Source: Burkholderiales bacterium
GTDB taxonomy: Bacteria; Pseudomonadota; Gammaproteobacteria; Burkholderiales; Burkholderiaceae_C
Length of the DNA: 38,145 nt
Direction: 5' to 3'
Assembly: GCA_947452135.1 (NCBI GenBank)
Contig: CANGBT010000007.1
Span: 1-38,145 of the forward strand
The notes beneath the pieces were generated by a model. The model did not search any database. It was not told the DNA's origin and worked only from the letters and a program-made list of their open reading frames with translations. Numbering within the stretch: the first letter of the stretch is position 1; each line of letters opens with the position of its first letter. Below, piece by piece: positions 1 to 9,165 of the stretch. A program made the position numbers and the translations under genes.

Positions 1-234
1 CACATCGGTGCGGCCGTTGATGATGCGCTTGTCGGCGGCCACCACCCGCCGGCCCTCTGCCGGTTTGATGACCGCCGGCTGAATAACCGGATCCGCGGGT
101 AAGGCTCGCGATGCAGATGCGCGCTCCACCAAGGGCTCGGGCATTTGATCCTGAAATATTTCGGGAACTGCCGACCTCGGGAAAGCTCCCTGAGGCGGTA
201 CCGCCGATTTGATTTCTTCTTCCCAAAACAACAT
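1..234 (-). CDS. nrdB: Ribonucleoside-diphosphate reductase, beta subunit, N-terminal part (cut by window edge)
   Basis: This is the radical-generating small subunit of class Ia ribonucleotide reductase, which houses the diiron-tyrosyl cofactor and pairs with NrdA to make dNTPs in the cytoplasm. Only the first 78 codons are present. The ATG at 234 opens a protein starting MLFWEEE, and the last residues seen include ADKRIINGRTDV, a stretch typical of NrdB N-termini in Burkholderiales. The iron ligands and tyrosine lie outside the window. A GGAAG ribosome-binding site sits about 8 nt before the ATG. The gene lies 125 bp downstream of nrdA on the same strand, so it is probably co-transcribed from the NrdR-controlled promoter. 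A possible weak promoter of its own lies at 258-285. Identity rests on the N-terminal motif and on the nrdA neighbour. Confidence 0.9.
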   Translation of the reverse strand, partial: MLFWEEEIKSAVPPQGAFPRSAVPEIFQDQMPEPLVERASASRALPADPVIQPAVIKPAEGRRVVAADKRIINGRTDV

Positions 235-257
235 GGTTGCACTTCCAGTAACTAAGA

Positions 258-285
258 ATTATCCAAGCGATGTGACAAAACACAA
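258..285 (-). promoter_or_regulatory. Possible internal promoter for nrdB
   Basis: Reading the minus strand, TTGTGT (280-285) and GATAAT (258-263) are separated by 16 bp. The -10 hexamer matches consensus at five of six positions; the -35 is poor. Transcription would start only about 15-20 nt before the nrdB ATG. It could give extra NrdB transcript independent of nrdA, but this is a pattern match only. Confidence 0.3.
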
Positions 286-327
286 AGCATTACTTGACCG
301 ATAACCGGACAGTTCCAACGTCCGTGT

Positions 328-354
328 TGCGCTGCGGCGTCGAGCCGCAACGCA
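328..354 (-). other. Stem-loop between nrdA and nrdB
   Basis: An inverted repeat with 10-11 bp arms (one G-U pair in RNA) and a 5-nt loop begins a few bases after the nrdA stop codon. It has no T-run, so it does not look like a full terminator. It could stabilise the 3' end of nrdA mRNA or cause partial attenuation before nrdB; neither is shown. Confidence 0.5.
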
Positions 355-359
355 CTCAC

Positions 360-3275
<2,916 letters not shown>

Positions 3276-3320
3276 GGGTGGCCTTCTGTTTTGAATCTGC
3301 TGATGCGAAAAATCGTCTGG

Positions 3321-3367
3321 TCGTTGGCATCGCTGTGGTGGGTGAACCGCCTCGGCGATGCCAACGA
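3321..3367 (-). other. Perfect 13-bp inverted repeat in the nrdA leader
   Basis: The arms at 3321-3333 and 3355-3367 are perfectly complementary over 13 bp and enclose a 21-nt loop. In the nrdA mRNA the element would be a stable stem-loop about 45-90 nt before the start codon. The loop is pyrimidine- and C-rich when read on the minus strand (ACCCACCAC). There is no T-run behind it, so it is not a terminator. It could be a protein-binding RNA element, an mRNA stabiliser, or a DNA operator; I do not recognise it as a named family. Confidence 0.7.
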
Positions 3368-3442
3368 ATCAAATCACGCTGGGTGAGTGGCGGTTGGAAA
3401 AGTGCAAGTGCCACAACGGCCACGGGCCGTGCAACACGTCAG

Positions 3443-3477
3443 AAAAAAGCCCCGACGAGGCGCCGTCGTTCGCGACG
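3443..3477 (-). promoter_or_regulatory. Possible attenuator in the nrdA leader
   Basis: On the minus strand the order is CGTCG, CGAA, CGACG, a 6-nt loop, CGTCG, GGGC, then six Ts. The central CGACG can pair with either flanking CGTCG (3473-3477 or 3453-3457), giving two mutually exclusive hairpins. The downstream one lies four bases before the T-run and resembles a weak terminator. The stems are only 5 bp, so this is a candidate attenuator rather than a firm call. Confidence 0.35.
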
Positions 3478-3618
3478 ATGCAGCCGTGTCTGCGGCGGTT
3501 TGGCCATGCGCCTGAAATACGGCGGCAGCCGTACCTGCAGGCACGCCCAAACCGTTTTCCCGACACACCGAGAGCCGAATGCTCATCGGAGTTGGCGGCT
3601 GCGGTCTGGGGCATGGGC

Positions 3619-3634
3619 ACACTATATCTGTGGG
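3619..3634. promoter_or_regulatory. NrdR box overlapping the nrdA -10
   Basis: On the plus strand the 16-mer begins ACACTATAT, a perfect half of the NrdR consensus (acaCwAtATaTwGtgt); the other half is degenerate. It covers the -10 hexamer of the nrdA promoter. Binding of the ATP-cone repressor NrdR here would block RNA polymerase. The partner box lies exactly 31 bp away, about three helical turns, as is usual for NrdR box pairs. Confidence 0.75.
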
Positions 3635-3649
3635 TCAGGCGACCTTCAA
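3621..3649 (-). promoter_or_regulatory. nrdAB promoter
   Basis: Minus-strand hexamers TTGAAG (3644-3649) and TATAGT (3621-3626) are spaced by 17 bp, a good sigma70 match. The two NrdR boxes flank and overlap them, which strongly supports this being the nrdAB promoter. Between it and the ampD stop (3666-3907) I see no gene and no clear site. Confidence 0.8.
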
Positions 3650-3665
3650 GCACTACCGATAGTGT
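3650..3665. promoter_or_regulatory. Second NrdR box, just upstream of the nrdA -35
   Basis: The 16-mer has the palindromic halves CACTA and TAGTG and matches the NrdR consensus at about 12 of 16 positions. It abuts the -35 hexamer. Its 31-bp offset from the box at 3619 puts both on the same helix face, fitting cooperative NrdR binding. Confidence 0.8.
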
Positions 3666-3907
3666 GTCGATCGAAAAATCACTGCGCTCGGTACGTGCCT
3701 TGTTCGCCTGTCTCGGAGGTGCAAAGTGTGCTCGCCAGGCACCGCCCATCGTGCACCGCCGCGCGTTTACTGAGCGCCAGGTCGCAAAGCCCCGAATTCA
3801 TTGGCTCACCGACCAGACTTGGTCTGCATCGCGCGCCAATCCTCACGCTGTGCATCAGCGTCCGCTGCCGGATTTCGACGTTACCGGCCAGCTCTGCGGC
3901 GCCGGCG

Positions 3908-4522
3908 TCAAAACTCAGGGACCACGGACTCGGGAAAATACCGGTGAGGCCAACCCAGGCGCGCGATCAGTAGCGGCCAATCGAAGCGAGCACCCGGATC
4001 GGCCTTGCGGCCCGTGGACACGTGCTCATGGCCTGCCACGTCGACGCAGCCCCCCACGCCAGCCACGGCCTGCAGCACCGAGCACAGGCTGGTGTACTGC
4101 GCCGCATCGAACGGTTCCCCCTCCAACCCCTCGAGTTCGATGCCCACGGAATAGTCGTTGCAGTTGGATCGGCCGCGCCAGCTCGATGCGCCCGCATGCC
4201 AGGCTCGGTCCCGGCACGACACGAACTGGACGCAGCGACCATCGCGACGGATGAAGAAATGCGCAGACACGCTCACATCGCGCAACGCCTCGAAGTACGG
4301 GTGCGCCGAAATGTCGAGCTGGTTCAAAAAGAATCGCTCGACCTCATCCCCGCCGTAAACCCCTGGCGGCAGACTGATCGAATGAACGACCACGAGGCTG
4401 GGCTCGACGCCCTTCGGCCGCGGCCCGAAGTTGGGTGAGGGACAACGCCGGGCACGCGACCACCAGCCGCCGTCCCATTCGGAAGCCTCAGGTGCTTCCA
4501 CGCTCGCCGTCGGTATCGCCAT
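3908..4522 (-). CDS. ampD: 1,6-anhydro-N-acetylmuramyl-L-alanine amidase AmpD
   Basis: Cytoplasmic zinc amidase that cuts the stem peptide from 1,6-anhydroMurNAc during peptidoglycan recycling; in many Gram-negatives its loss induces AmpC. The 204-aa protein shows the amidase_2 fold motifs: VVVHSIS (zinc ligand His47), GIELEG (Glu129), and GHEHVSTGRKADPG with ligands His165 and Asp175 and catalytic-site Lys173, in the same spacing as E. coli AmpD (His34, His154, Asp164, Lys162). The N-terminal WWSRARRCPSPNF is typical of betaproteobacterial AmpD. The ATG at 4522 lies 35 bp inside the end of pilR, so it is probably transcribed with pilSR. The exact start is not certain because the Shine-Dalgarno is weak. 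Confidence 0.95.
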   Translation of the reverse strand: MAIPTASVEAPEASEWDGGWWSRARRCPSPNFGPRPKGVEPSLVVVHSISLPPGVYGGDEVERFFLNQLDISAHPYFEALRDVSVSAHFFIRRDGRCVQFVSCRDRAWHAGASSWRGRSNCNDYSVGIELEGLEGEPFDAAQYTSLCSVLQAVAGVGGCVDVAGHEHVSTGRKADPGARFDWPLLIARLGWPHRYFPESVVPEF

Positions 4523-6083
4523 CGGGATGCGCCTGAGGATCAGTGCCCGACATCACATTCAGACGCGCCATCCGGTAGCGCATCTGCCGAAGCGACAGGC
4601 CCAGGCTCGCGCCCGCCGCCGTGCGGTTGAAACGATGCCGCTCGAGTGCGCGCCAGAGGATGTCACGCTCGACCTCATCGAGGTGGAACGCCAGATCGTG
4701 GGGCAGGTCGGCGTCTGCTGGCTCGAGCTGAGCCACCGAAGGACCCGCGGGATTCGGCTGCAGCGACTCGACCGCACCGGGGTCGGCAAGACCCCCGAAA
4801 CCTGATGGAGCGCCGCTGGCAGCAGCCTCGACCGGAAGCCCGAGATCAGCCACGTCGATGAGCTCACCGCCCGACAGTGCCACCGCGCGGTGAAGCAGGT
4901 TCTCAAGTTCGCGCACGTTGCCGGGGAAGGGGTACTGCGACAGATGCTGCAAGGCCTCGCGCGTCAGCAGCGGCGCGGGCCACACGCCTGCATCCCGGGC
5001 GATGCGCTCAAGAAACTGCTCCGCGATGCTGCCCAGATCGCCCAGCCGCTCGCGCAACGGGGGCACGCGAATCTGGATCACGTTGAGCCGGTAATACAGA
5101 TCCTGCCGGAACCGCCCCGCCTGAACCTCGACGGCCAGATCCTTGTGGGTGGCACTGAGCAGCCGCACGTTCGCCGGCACTTCGCTGACCGCACCCACGG
5201 GTCTGACCGAGCGTTCCTGCACCGCACGCAGCAGCTTCGACTGCATCGACAGCGGCAAGTCGCCAATTTCGTCGAGGAACAAGGTGCCACCGTCGGCCGC
5301 CTGGAAAAATCCTTCGCGGTCCTCATTGGCACCGGTGAACGCACCGCGCCGGTACCCGAAAAACTCGGCCTCGAGCAGGTTTTCCGGAATCGCTCCGCAG
5401 TTGACCGCGATGAACGGATGCGTGCTGCGCGAGCTGATTTCATGGATGGCACGCGCCACCAGTTCCTTGCCCGTGCCCGACTCGCCTTGCACCAGCACCG
5501 GGGCCATGCTGCGGGCCACCTTGCCCACCAGCATGCGCACCTGATCCATGGCCGCCGACTGGCCGGCCATGCGCTTGAGCGCCGAGCTCGACGGGACGCG
5601 GACCGCTGGCGCCGAGACCGCACCCACAGAAGCGGCAACAGGTGGTGTCGAGGCGACAGCACGCCCGACAGGCAGGCTTGAAGGCACCGTGCTCGGCGCA
5701 GTGGCCGGACCTCGGCCCAGAGCCGATGCCACCACCGAGCGAAACTGTCTGAGATCGACTGGCTTCGTCAGGTAATCGTAGGCGCCGGCTTTCAAGGCCT
5801 CCACCGCATTTTCGGCAGATCCGTAGGCCGTGATGACGATCGTCTTCTCGTGCCGTGCATGGGACTCAAGAAAGCTCAACACGTCCAGCCCCGAGCCGTC
5901 TGGCATGCGCATGTCGGTGATCACCGCGCTGAAGGTGCGCTCTCGCAACAACGCACACGCCTCACCCACACTGCCGGCGGTCTCGATGTCATAGCCCTCT
6001 CGAATCAGCGTGAGCTCATAGAGCGTGCGCAGATCGGGCTCATCGTCGATGACAAGCAGGCTGAGCGGATCTGAGGATGGCAT
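4488..6083 (-). CDS. pilR: Sigma-54-dependent response regulator PilR
   Basis: Response regulator that, when phosphorylated by PilS, activates sigma54-dependent transcription of the major pilin gene. The 531-aa protein has a receiver domain (about 8-125; acidic IDDE, phospho-acceptor Asp57 in ITDMRM, lysine in TKP), a long Ala/Pro/Val-rich linker, and an AAA+ domain with Walker A GESGTGKE, the sigma54-contacting GAFTGA loop and Walker B LFLDEIGD. A Fis-type helix-turn-helix follows at the C-terminus (FNRTAAGASLGLSLRQMRYR). It begins 9 bp after the pilS stop, so the pair is one operon. NtrC-family regulators look alike; PilR is chosen because the adjacent kinase has the PilS six-helix membrane domain and the genome piece also carries pilBCD. 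Confidence 0.9.
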   Translation of the reverse strand: MPSSDPLSLLVIDDEPDLRTLYELTLIREGYDIETAGSVGEACALLRERTFSAVITDMRMPDGSGLDVLSFLESHARHEKTIVITAYGSAENAVEALKAGAYDYLTKPVDLRQFRSVVASALGRGPATAPSTVPSSLPVGRAVASTPPVAASVGAVSAPAVRVPSSSALKRMAGQSAAMDQVRMLVGKVARSMAPVLVQGESGTGKELVARAIHEISSRSTHPFIAVNCGAIPENLLEAEFFGYRRGAFTGANEDREGFFQAADGGTLFLDEIGDLPLSMQSKLLRAVQERSVRPVGAVSEVPANVRLLSATHKDLAVEVQAGRFRQDLYYRLNVIQIRVPPLRERLGDLGSIAEQFLERIARDAGVWPAPLLTREALQHLSQYPFPGNVRELENLLHRAVALSGGELIDVADLGLPVEAAASGAPSGFGGLADPGAVESLQPNPAGPSVAQLEPADADLPHDLAFHLDEVERDILWRALERHRFNRTAAGASLGLSLRQMRYRMARLNVMSGTDPQAHPDGDTDGERGST

Positions 6084-6092
6084 CGGTGACGA

Positions 6093-7970
6093 TCAGACCA
6101 AGACAGGGGTAGCAGCCACAGGGCCCGGCGCTACGGTCAGGCGGCGCATGTTGACGACGAATTCGTTTCGGTTCGATTCGGAGGGCGGACGCAGCCGGTA
6201 GTCGATGCTGGCACCGTGCTGATCGCACAGTTGCCGGCAAATGTACAAGCCCAATCCCGTGCCACGGCTGCGTGTCGAGAAGAAGGGCTCGAAGAGGTAG
6301 CGCTCGACATCTTCAGGGATGGTGGCTCCGTCACTGCTCACGCTGAGTTGCACCGTGGCCTCATCGAGCCCGACCACCCGCACGTGCACCGCTGCGGGCA
6401 AATCGGTCGCGTGCAGCCTGGCGTTGTCCAGCAGGTTGATCAACAGGCGGCGAAGGTGCTCCACCTCGAACACCGCAGCCAAGGGCTGTTCGGGCAACTC
6501 GACCCTGAGCAGACTGCGGTCGCCCTGCTCGATCGAATTCGATCGAGCCCACTCGGCACACACGGCGCCCACTTCCGAAGTGACGTCGATGGCTTCGGCG
6601 CTGATGGGCGTTCCCGGAGCGACTTGCATCACGTCATCCACGATGCGCTTGAGGCGCTTGACGTTGTCAGCGACCATGCGAGTGAGTTGCTGCTGCTGGG
6701 GTGTTTCGGCATCTTCGGACAGCAGCGCATTGGCCTGACCGATGGCGGCCAACGGGTTGCGGATTTCGTGTGCAATGCCAGCCGACACACGCCCCATGGC
6801 CGCCAGTTTTTCCTGACGCATTCGCGCCTGCAGGCTGCGAACATCCTCGAGCAGCAGCACGCACAGCTCCTCGGCTGAAGGCTCGTCGGCGCCACGCGTG
6901 AAGCGGATGCGTACGCGCAGCGTTCGTGTGGTGCCTTGCTGAAAATGCAGCACAACATCGCGACCTGCCTCGGGCCAGACAGCCTCATGGAATCCGCGCT
7001 CGACGGTTTTCACGAGTTGGCTCCAAGCCTCGACGCCGCGCAACTGAAACGGAGCTGGCCGGCCTGTGCCGCGGCGCGCCAGCAGCCGCCTGGCCGCAGG
7101 GTTGGCCGCGCGCACCCGACCGGCCCTGTCAACGACCAGCACACCGTCTTGCATCTCCTCGATGACCAGCCGGTTGAGCTGCGCCTGCTGGCGCGCCAGT
7201 TCCAGACTGTCTCGCGCCGTCAACTCCTCTCGGGCGAGCCGGGTTGCCAATTCGCTGGCCAGCAAGGTGATCACCAGCAGCCCGCTGCCCGCTAGGCCGA
7301 CCTGCGGCAGCAGCGACGTCGCCTCGCCGCCCGCCAACAGCCCTACCCAGGCGTTGGCCAGCAGCAGCAACACCACCGCAGCCGCAGTGGCGAGCGCCTG
7401 AATTCGCGGTGTCAAAACACCAGCCATCAGCACGGGCAGCACCAGCAGCGCCACGTAGTTGAGGTTGCTGGCGGGCGATAGCGTGTGCAAGACGGTGAAG
7501 CTGGCGATGTCCACGCCTATGCACGCCAACCATTGCCCACGGCTGAGCACGGTGGCACCGCGCTGCTCAGGCACTCCTATGGACGGCACCAACCACATGG
7601 CTATGGCGAGCACGGCGTAGACGAAGCTGACTATCAGCACACCCCGACCGGGCGAGGCGCCAAAAAATCCGGCCAGCGCCAAAGTGAGGATCAGCGCCAG
7701 GCCCAGCGCAGCACGGGCGCTGAGGAAGGCGCGGTAGATGCGGTGAAAGGTCGATGGGTCAGTTGACTCGCTGCTCACGCCGTCGCCCGACAGGAAACGC
7801 GAATCGAGCCCCTCCGACACATCAGCCGGATACACATCGGGCTCATCTTGCGCAGTCGTGTCCGCATCACGAATGAACGCGCCGAACCATGACTCGTCGG
7901 GCCGCACACCCCGCGTACGGCGCCGGCGGTCAGACTGCCTGCGCTCGGGAGGCCGGCTGGCGTTTTCCAT
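6093..7970 (-). CDS. pilS: Membrane sensor histidine kinase PilS
   Basis: Inner-membrane kinase partner of PilR, which in Pseudomonas senses pilin levels in the membrane. From the ATG at 7970 the protein is 625 aa: a charged Arg-rich cytoplasmic N-terminus of about 75 residues, about six transmembrane helices (roughly 85-240), a PAS domain (about 265-380), a HisKA domain with the phosphorylated His401 in AHEIRNPLAAI, and an ATPase domain with N-box LLINLLDNARLH and G-box GTGLGLYICRQL. An in-frame upstream ATG at 8018 would add 16 residues. I prefer 7970 because it overlaps the stop of the preceding gene as TGATG, a usual sign of translational coupling. Confidence 0.9.
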   Translation of the reverse strand: MENASRPPERRQSDRRRRTRGVRPDESWFGAFIRDADTTAQDEPDVYPADVSEGLDSRFLSGDGVSSESTDPSTFHRIYRAFLSARAALGLALILTLALAGFFGASPGRGVLIVSFVYAVLAIAMWLVPSIGVPEQRGATVLSRGQWLACIGVDIASFTVLHTLSPASNLNYVALLVLPVLMAGVLTPRIQALATAAAVVLLLLANAWVGLLAGGEATSLLPQVGLAGSGLLVITLLASELATRLAREELTARDSLELARQQAQLNRLVIEEMQDGVLVVDRAGRVRAANPAARRLLARRGTGRPAPFQLRGVEAWSQLVKTVERGFHEAVWPEAGRDVVLHFQQGTTRTLRVRIRFTRGADEPSAEELCVLLLEDVRSLQARMRQEKLAAMGRVSAGIAHEIRNPLAAIGQANALLSEDAETPQQQQLTRMVADNVKRLKRIVDDVMQVAPGTPISAEAIDVTSEVGAVCAEWARSNSIEQGDRSLLRVELPEQPLAAVFEVEHLRRLLINLLDNARLHATDLPAAVHVRVVGLDEATVQLSVSSDGATIPEDVERYLFEPFFSTRSRGTGLGLYICRQLCDQHGASIDYRLRPPSESNRNEFVVNMRRLTVAPGPVAATPVLV

Positions 7971-8218
7971 CAGTTCGACCGTGCGCCAGGATGCAAGTCG
8001 CGATGCTCGGTGCTGCAAAACCAGCCCGCGGAACCGCTCAGCGCATCACCTTTGGGCAAATGGACTCCGCAATGTGCGCAGGCGACTATCTCCTCGGTCG
8101 AACTGGCTGCGTTGACGGGAGGGCGGGGTTGAGCATCGTCGCGAGGGAAATTGCGCCGGCCCCCGCGGGCCAGCCAGACCACCGCCATGAACAATCCCAC
8201 CAGCAGCAGGAATTTCAT
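7970..8218 (-). CDS. Small PP0621-like membrane-anchored protein with a zinc-finger-like tail
   Basis: The 82-aa protein begins with a short hydrophobic helix (residues 2-17, FLLLVGLFMAVVWLA), followed by a basic stretch and a Pro-rich linker. Its C-terminal half has CAHCG, HLPKGDAL and FCSTEHRD; the two cysteine pairs plus His could bind one zinc ion. This resembles the uncharacterised PP0621 family. No function is known to me. Its stop overlaps the pilS start (TGATG), so it is likely made together with PilS; whether it acts in pilus control is unknown. A membrane anchor with a cytoplasmic metal-binding tail is inferred from the sequence pattern alone. Confidence 0.8.
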   Translation of the reverse strand: MKFLLLVGLFMAVVWLARGGRRNFPRDDAQPRPPVNAASSTEEIVACAHCGVHLPKGDALSGSAGWFCSTEHRDLHPGARSN

Positions 8219-8254
8219 CGTTTCAAAGACACGACCGACATCGCAAGGCCGAGC

Positions 8255-9088
8255 TCAGGAACCTGCAGCGCGGCTCAAAAGCACGTCGTGCACGAAGCGC
8301 GAACCGACATAGGCCAGCAAGAGCAAGACTGCGCCGGAGTACACCCAGCGTGTGGCCTGTCGGCCGCGCCAACCAAAGCGGCGACGACCGGCGAGCAAAC
8401 CGGCGTAGACCAGCCAGCCGAGGATCGAGAAAACTGCCTTGTGGTCCCAGCGCCAAGGGTCTGAGAACAGCCAGCCCAGGAAGATGGCCACCGACAACAC
8501 CACGAAGCCCGCCGAAACGAACCGGAAGGTGAGCCGTTCGAGACGCATCAACGGCAGGCCCATCGGCGCAGAGGACAGGCTCACGCGGGGGCCGTCGCTC
8601 TCGGACATGGTGCGGCGCATCTGACGGTCGGCACGGTTGAGCATCGCGGCGTGAAGCACCGCCGCGCCGAAAAGACCGTACGAGGCGATACCCAGCACCC
8701 AGTGAATCGGCGCCCAGCGCGATCCGGCGTGAGGCCGCAACTCCCCAGGGAACAACAACGCCAGCAGCACCGCGAACGCGCCGAGCAGTGCCAGCGTGCG
8801 GCGCACGCCCTGGATCGGCAGGAAGCGACTCTCGGCAACGTACACGGTGATCACGAGCCACAACGTGACAGACAGCGCTGGCGCGAAGCCAAAGCGTGCC
8901 CCCGTCACCGCCGACCCCATGCCCGAAACGTCGACGATGGTCGCCAAAGCGTGCAGCACCCAGCCCACGATCAGACTGGCCCGGAACGCACCGACCGAGC
9001 CCCCGGGGATCGACGCCGCCACGACATACGCCAGCAGGGCCATGGCACTGACGCCGCTCAGCAAGGTCGGAAACGCCAGATCGGTCAT
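8255..9088 (-). CDS. ypjD: Inner-membrane CcsA/YpjD family protein
   Basis: A 277-aa polytopic protein with about eight hydrophobic segments, belonging to the cytochrome c assembly (CcsA/HemX-like) superfamily. Conserved features seen are the histidines in HWVLGIASYG and HAAMLN and the WRWDHKAVFSILGW segment, which recalls the haem-handling histidine region of CcsA. E. coli YpjD is the nearest named relative; its role is not firmly established, though a link to haem or membrane-protein quality has been proposed. It is divergent from ffh, a pairing also found in other proteobacteria. The ATG at 9088 is the first in frame. The gap to the PP0621-like gene (8219-8254) holds nothing recognisable. 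Confidence 0.85.
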   Translation of the reverse strand: MTDLAFPTLLSGVSAMALLAYVVAASIPGGSVGAFRASLIVGWVLHALATIVDVSGMGSAVTGARFGFAPALSVTLWLVITVYVAESRFLPIQGVRRTLALLGAFAVLLALLFPGELRPHAGSRWAPIHWVLGIASYGLFGAAVLHAAMLNRADRQMRRTMSESDGPRVSLSSAPMGLPLMRLERLTFRFVSAGFVVLSVAIFLGWLFSDPWRWDHKAVFSILGWLVYAGLLAGRRRFGWRGRQATRWVYSGAVLLLLAYVGSRFVHDVLLSRAAGS

Positions 9089-9165
9089 CGCGCAACCCCT
9101 GAAGATAGACTCATCATCAAAGTGTACTTTCGCGTTCTGCCCTTTCAGGCACCGCCCGCATTGCC

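Larger units (their letters stand above)
3276..3612 (-). other. Long untranslated leader of nrdA mRNA
   Basis: If transcription starts just downstream of the -10 at 3621-3626, the nrdA mRNA carries roughly 335-340 nt before its ATG. No open frame in this stretch has a ribosome-binding site and a recognisable product. It holds the alternative hairpins at 3443-3477 and the 13-bp stem at 3321-3367. The extent depends on the predicted promoter being the real one. Confidence 0.55.

Noticed and set aside
3374..3586. Possible leader peptide (about 70 aa) in the nrdA leader
   Set aside because: No ribosome-binding site, atypical Cys/Thr/Ala-rich composition, and overlapping alternative frames of similar length; the C-terminal part is generated by the hairpin sequence.
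8223..9095. Alternative 290-aa frame overlapping ypjD on the same strand
   Set aside because: Arg-, Gly- and Ser-rich out-of-frame reading; the ypjD frame has regular transmembrane segments and family motifs.
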